DNA of 14,592 bases from 2-01-FULL-49-10 sp041652335 (GTDB lineage: Bacteria > Patescibacteriota > Kazan-3B-28 > UBA10110): the NCBI GenBank assembly GCA_041652335.1, contig JBAZHL010000015.1, positions 1 through 14,592 of the forward strand. Direction: 5' to 3'. The notes under the pieces were generated by a model. It was not told the origin of the DNA, made no database searches, and saw only the letters and a list, made by a program, of their open reading frames with translations. Within the stretch, counting starts at the first letter, position 1; every line of letters starts with the position of its first letter. This document shows, piece after piece, positions 11,566 through 14,592 of the stretch. The position numbers and the translations under genes were made by a program.

Positions 11566-12847
11566 CGAGTTTTTTTAATGCTAACTCTAACCTTTTTATA
11601 GACTCTTCTTTGCCTAAGACATCTAAGAGTTCTACCGGACTGGGGCTCCCAGACAACCCCGAAAGCGCTACCCGAACTGGCCAAAAGATATCGCCCGGCA
11701 TTAAGCTATCGACTGCAGCTGTAGTATCTAAGACTTGCTGGAGTTTCTTTTTTGTCCAGGATTTGTCAGACAACTTCGATAGTACTCTAATCGCAGAGTT
11801 CAACCCGGTAATAGTCTGCTCAGGACTGGATTTTTTGAATACTAATAAGTTTTTGTCGTAATCCGATGTTTTGTAAAAATAACTCATTAATTCAGTTAGT
11901 TGGGCTAAATATTCTGCCCGATCCTGCAACAACGATAAAACTTTTTTGTGGTAAGCCTCTGTTCCCTTAAACGGGATGTAGGGCTTGGCGATCTTGTAAT
12001 AAGCCGCGGGAGATAGAGCCGCCAAATAATGATGGCTGATGTGGTTGAGATATTTTAGATCGAATACCGCACCGGCTTTTTGCACTCGTGATAGATCAAA
12101 AGCAGTGATCAATTCTTTAAGCGAAAAGAATTCTCTACCCTTTGGATCCGACCAACCTAACTGCACCAAAAAATTAATCAATGCCTCTGGCAGATAGCCT
12201 TTGGCCACATAGTCGGCAAAATTGACATCGCCAGTGCGTTTGCTCATCTTGCTTCTATCCTCGTTGAGGATCAGAGGAATATGGGCATACTCGGGAATAG
12301 GAGCATTCAAAGCCTGAAACAGCAGGATATGCTTGGGGGTATTAGAGAGATGATCCTCCCCTCTAATAACATGAGTGATCTTCATATCCCAATCGTCCAC
12401 TACATTTACAAAATGGAATACGAATCCTCCATCACTCTTTTGAATTACAAAATCATCGACGTCTTTGGCATCGAACTCAACCTTGCCACGGATGATGTCG
12501 TTAACTACAATTTTGCCGGTGGTGGGAGTTCTAAAGTAAACTGCACCGGCCTGTTTATAGGCCAGGTCCTTTTTTAGCAACTGCTGAAGATGCTTTTTAT
12601 ATAGAGTTGTGCGTTTGGACTGATAGTATTCTTCATCCCATTTTAAGCCCAACCATTTTAGGTTGGCCTTAATGTCTTTCTCAAAAACTTTTTGACTGCG
12701 CTCTTTATCGGTATCTTCGATGCGCAAAATTAGCGTGCCTTTATTCTTTTTGGCAAACAAGTAGTTGAAGAGCGCAGTGCGCGCGCTGCCGATGTGCAAA
12801 GCGCCAGTTGGACTCGGCGCAAAACGTACCCGCACTTGCCTCCTCAT
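11558..12847 (-). CDS. gltX: Glutamyl-tRNA synthetase, compact form
   Basis: A class I aminoacyl-tRNA synthetase charging tRNA-Glu with glutamate. RFAPSPTGALHIGSARTALF (residues 8-27) carries the HIGH-type motif (HIGS, 18-21). RIEDTD (42-47), VIRGEDHLSNT (160-170) and KMSKR (200-204) are all present and typical of GluRS, not GlnRS. At 429 aa it is shorter than the usual 465-490. The missing part is mainly in the connecting domain: after LAYKQAGAVYFR (95-106) the ~40-residue segment with the C-x-C zinc-type motif is absent, and the sequence goes straight to TPTTGKIVVNDIIRGKVEFD. In organisms without GlnRS this enzyme also makes Glu-tRNA-Gln; that cannot be decided here. ATG 12847 lacks an SD and is followed by AGGAGG in codons 2-3, so GTG codon 5 is an alternative start. 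Confidence 0.94.
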   Translation of the reverse strand: MRRQVRVRFAPSPTGALHIGSARTALFNYLFAKKNKGTLILRIEDTDKERSQKVFEKDIKANLKWLGLKWDEEYYQSKRTTLYKKHLQQLLKKDLAYKQAGAVYFRTPTTGKIVVNDIIRGKVEFDAKDVDDFVIQKSDGGFVFHFVNVVDDWDMKITHVIRGEDHLSNTPKHILLFQALNAPIPEYAHIPLILNEDRSKMSKRTGDVNFADYVAKGYLPEALINFLVQLGWSDPKGREFFSLKELITAFDLSRVQKAGAVFDLKYLNHISHHYLAALSPAAYYKIAKPYIPFKGTEAYHKKVLSLLQDRAEYLAQLTELMSYFYKTSDYDKNLLVFKKSSPEQTITGLNSAIRVLSKLSDKSWTKKKLQQVLDTTAAVDSLMPGDIFWPVRVALSGLSGSPSPVELLDVLGKEESIKRLELALKKLDG

Positions 12848-12866
12848 ACTTATATTTTATCAGAAA

Positions 12867-12890
12867 GATTCCTGCCTGCGCAGGAATGAC
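12867..12890. repeat. Small palindromic repeat between tagA-like gene and gltX
   Basis: ATTCCTGC (12868-12875) and GCAGGAAT (12880-12887) form an 8-bp stem with a 4-base loop, within GATTCCTGCCTGCGCAGG. It fills most of the 51-bp gap before gltX. From memory, ATTCCTGC..GCAGGAATGAC units are widespread dispersed hairpins in many bacteria. On the minus strand it is followed by CTTTCTGATAAAAT, only weakly U-rich, so termination is possible but not clear. Confidence 0.6.
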
Positions 12891-12898
12891 AATGAGAG

Positions 12899-13771
12899 CT
12901 ATCGGCGGGCAAGCTTGTACTCAAGGACAGTCCGCATAAACTCGATCGTGGCGGATTTAATCCTTTCTTTGCGCCAGGGTTGGGTAAAGTATCGCCAGAC
13001 CCACTCTAAGCCCCTCTTTTGCAGGAATCGGGGCGCCCGGATAGCCTTGGAGCCACCTCCCGTAGGGTCGTTGATGGCGGCGGCGTTGACTACAAAGTCA
13101 AAAGCGCCACCAATACCCATCAACACCCCTCGATCAAGCTGCGGGGTATATTGGCTCATCCATCGGAGCTGCTCAGTGGCCGGGAAGGCTAAAAAGATAA
13201 GGTGTGGTTTGATTTGTTTGATCCTACTAACTACCTCTTCTTCCGGCTCGTATGGTGGGCCGGCCATTACCTCGGCGATCTTTAGCCTGGGGTATAACAG
13301 CTGTAATTTGCGAGAGACCTCGTAGGCCACTCCGGGAGCCGCACCCAATAAAAAGATGCTTAACCCTTTTTCCGAGGATAGTTTGCTGATCTCCCATAAC
13401 ATATCCACTCCGGTTACCCGCTCCGGAATAACGCTGGTTAGCCATTTAGGGTAGACCACCACTCCGACACCAATAATAAATAATTGAGCCCAAGCCTGAA
13501 TTCGCGCTAACCAATCTATCGGGCTTAAAGGGATGGATAAGAACTTGGCTGCCCACAAGATACCAATACCATCCGCCAAAGCTAAATCAGCACCGTTAAC
13601 CACTTCGCGAAAGTTACCGTCTTTTAGCGCTTGCATCACAAATTCTGGATTGGGCGTCACGATATAGTGAGCTTTACGGTCGCGCGCCAATTCCTCCACT
13701 TTTTTAAGCGCCTGCGGCATAGTTAGCGCGTCAATTTGAACCCCTAAAATATCTACCCGTCTTTTATCCAT
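12899..13771 (-). CDS. WecG/TagA/CpsF family glycosyltransferase (GT26)
   Basis: A GT26 enzyme, 290 aa against about 240 for typical members. Family marks: VDILGVQIDALTMPQAL at the start, VTPNPEF (38-44), ADGIGILWAAKFL (66-78) with the likely catalytic base D67, ERVTGVDM (117-124), FLLGAAPGVA (140-149), PHLIFLAFPATEQ (189-201), GIGGAFDFV (219-227) and RAPRFLQKRGLEWVWR (245-260). Family members transfer ManNAc-type sugars to undecaprenyl-PP-GlcNAc for wall teichoic acid or enterobacterial common antigen. Two inserts explain the extra length: residues 82-116, which include a hydrophobic run FIIGVGVVVYPKWL, and residues 228-243. The ATG overlaps the upstream glycosyltransferase stop by 8 nt (ATGGATAA). 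The product glycan is unknown. Confidence 0.92.
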   Translation of the reverse strand: MDKRRVDILGVQIDALTMPQALKKVEELARDRKAHYIVTPNPEFVMQALKDGNFREVVNGADLALADGIGILWAAKFLSIPLSPIDWLARIQAWAQLFIIGVGVVVYPKWLTSVIPERVTGVDMLWEISKLSSEKGLSIFLLGAAPGVAYEVSRKLQLLYPRLKIAEVMAGPPYEPEEEVVSRIKQIKPHLIFLAFPATEQLRWMSQYTPQLDRGVLMGIGGAFDFVVNAAAINDPTGGGSKAIRAPRFLQKRGLEWVWRYFTQPWRKERIKSATIEFMRTVLEYKLARR

Positions 13772-14592
13772 TTTGCAATTTGTAATTTTTAACTTTTAAT
13801 TGTTTCTCAACTACAGACATTATGTCGCCCCTAAATCTCTCACGACTAAATCTTTGGGCACGCTGGCTGATCTCACGCCAATCAAACTTTTTTTCCATGG
13901 TCAAGAATCGTCTGATAGTTACCGTGAGTGATTCAACGGTTGGCTCATCAAAAAATAATCCAGTCTTTCCGTCTACAACACTTTCTAATGCCCCACCAAT
14001 GCCATAAGCGATCACGGGTTTACCAGCCGCCATCGCCTCGACCGGCACAATGCCAAAATCGTCCTCACCTGGGAAGATCAGAGCTCTGGCATTTCTAAGA
14101 TATTCTAATTTACTTTCTTCTGTCTGCCAGCCCAAAAACTCTATCGTTGGCCCAGATAGGCGTTCTAAGCTTTTGCGTGACTCTCCCTCGCCGATGATCA
14201 CCAGTGGTAATTTAAGAGCGTTGCAGGCCAGGATAGCCAGATCGACTCGCTTATAGTTGGATAAGCGCGAAAGGATCAGAAAATATCCGGCATTGCTCTT
14301 TTTGGGACTGATCTTACTGGTATCCACCGGCGGGTATACCACTACCGAATCTCGTCGATAGTATTTGTGAATTCGCTTTTGCACGTGGATCGAATTAGCA
14401 ATATAGATCGAAGGTCGGCCAGATGATAACTTATCCCAAATTCGTAACCGATGGAGTATCTGTCTAACCATATTCTTTGCCAAATTGGGTAAGCGCTGTT
14501 CATTGATATAGGTGTGGTAAGCATCCCACAGATAGCGGGTAGGCGAATGACAGTAGGATATGTGAACCGTTTCTGGCTCGGTAATTATTCCG
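13764..14592 (-). CDS. Family-4 glycosyltransferase, WbaZ-like (5' end outside window)
   Basis: The C-terminal ~275 residues of a GT4 enzyme; the frame stays open to the right edge and the start is outside. The first visible residues are GIITEPETVHISYCHSPTRY, and the following LWDAYH completes the HSP-T-R-Y-x-W-D-x-Y motif of the WbaZ-like mannosyltransferase subgroup. A TTG at 14483 is therefore an internal codon and not a start. Further landmarks are ANSIHVQKRIHKYY, VVYPPVD, YFLILSRLSNYKRVDLAI, LVIIGEGES, FLGWQTEE and the EX7E motif EDDFGIVPVEAMAAGKPVIAYG. It probably transfers mannose or a related sugar from a nucleotide donor to a growing lipid-linked glycan. The 3' end overlaps the GT26 gene by 8 nt, so the two are likely one surface-glycan operon. 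Confidence 0.9.
   Translation of the reverse strand, partial: GIITEPETVHISYCHSPTRYLWDAYHTYINEQRLPNLAKNMVRQILHRLRIWDKLSSGRPSIYIANSIHVQKRIHKYYRRDSVVVYPPVDTSKISPKKSNAGYFLILSRLSNYKRVDLAILACNALKLPLVIIGEGESRKSLERLSGPTIEFLGWQTEESKLEYLRNARALIFPGEDDFGIVPVEAMAAGKPVIAYGIGGALESVVDGKTGLFFDEPTVESLTVTIRRFLTMEKKFDWREISQRAQRFSRERFRGDIMSVVEKQLKVKNYKLQNG

Noticed and set aside
12765..13325. 186-codon open frame on the plus strand
   Set aside because: It lies antisense across gltX and the GT26 gene and includes the translation of the small palindrome (SCLRRND), a usual artefact. No family resemblance and no start signal.
14483..14592. TTG at 14483 as the start of the last glycosyltransferase
   Set aside because: The frame continues upstream to the window edge and encodes the conserved HSPTRYLWDAY motif, so the gene is truncated by the window and TTG is internal.
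37..14592. Alternative genetic code with TGA as glycine
   Set aside because: All proteins read through at normal length with the standard code, and conserved glycines such as those in Walker A are GGN codons. Only the absence of TGA stops is notable.

Overview
The window reads as a piece of a bacterial chromosome from the Candidate Phyla Radiation (Patescibacteria). The grounds are indirect: compact genes, almost no spacing, 3-8 nt gaps or overlaps between genes, moderate G+C, and a mix of families common in those genomes (MacAB-like cassette, DUF2207, DUF2178 with a Cys tail, WecG/TagA, compact GluRS). I cannot resolve the class. The standard genetic code works throughout. All 17 protein genes and the one intact tRNA lie on the minus strand, so transcription runs from high to low coordinates.

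In transcription order: (1) 14592-12899, a family-4 glycosyltransferase cut by the window edge, coupled to a WecG/TagA/CpsF glycosyltransferase. (2) 12847-10109, a compact glutamyl-tRNA synthetase (gltX), a second family-4 glycosyltransferase and a small three-helix membrane protein. (3) 10108-9579, a 530-bp non-coding region with an intact tRNA-Gln(CUG), broken copies of the same tRNA on both sides, two GC-rich 30-bp palindromes (one inserted inside a broken tRNA copy) and a run of hairpins. (4) 9578-5799, a CYTH-domain triphosphatase, a Nudix hydrolase, a DagK-type lipid kinase, a LiaF-like protein and a DUF2207 membrane protein. (5) 5734-4357, a DUF2178 membrane protein, a small Xre-type regulator and a DedA membrane protein, behind a clear promoter overlapped by a 41-bp palindromic operator. 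(6) 4274-3879, a single cupin gene with its own SD and terminator. (7) 3751-37, a complete MacAB-like tripartite ABC exporter without the outer-membrane part. An AGGAGG at the left edge points to another gene beyond it.

Most genes concern the cell envelope: surface glycan synthesis (three glycosyltransferases), undecaprenol or diacylglycerol phosphorylation (DagK), DedA (lipid-carrier handling in known relatives), a LiaF-like envelope-stress protein and an ABC exporter. Translation is represented by gltX and tRNA-Gln.

The least ordinary part is 9600-10060. Fragments of tRNA-Gln surround the working gene, hairpin-forming repeats have moved into them, and a hairpin-rich stretch ends in a terminator that could work in both directions. 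I see no complete new defence or mobile system. This locus and the autoregulated-looking DUF2178/Xre/DedA operon are the best leads.
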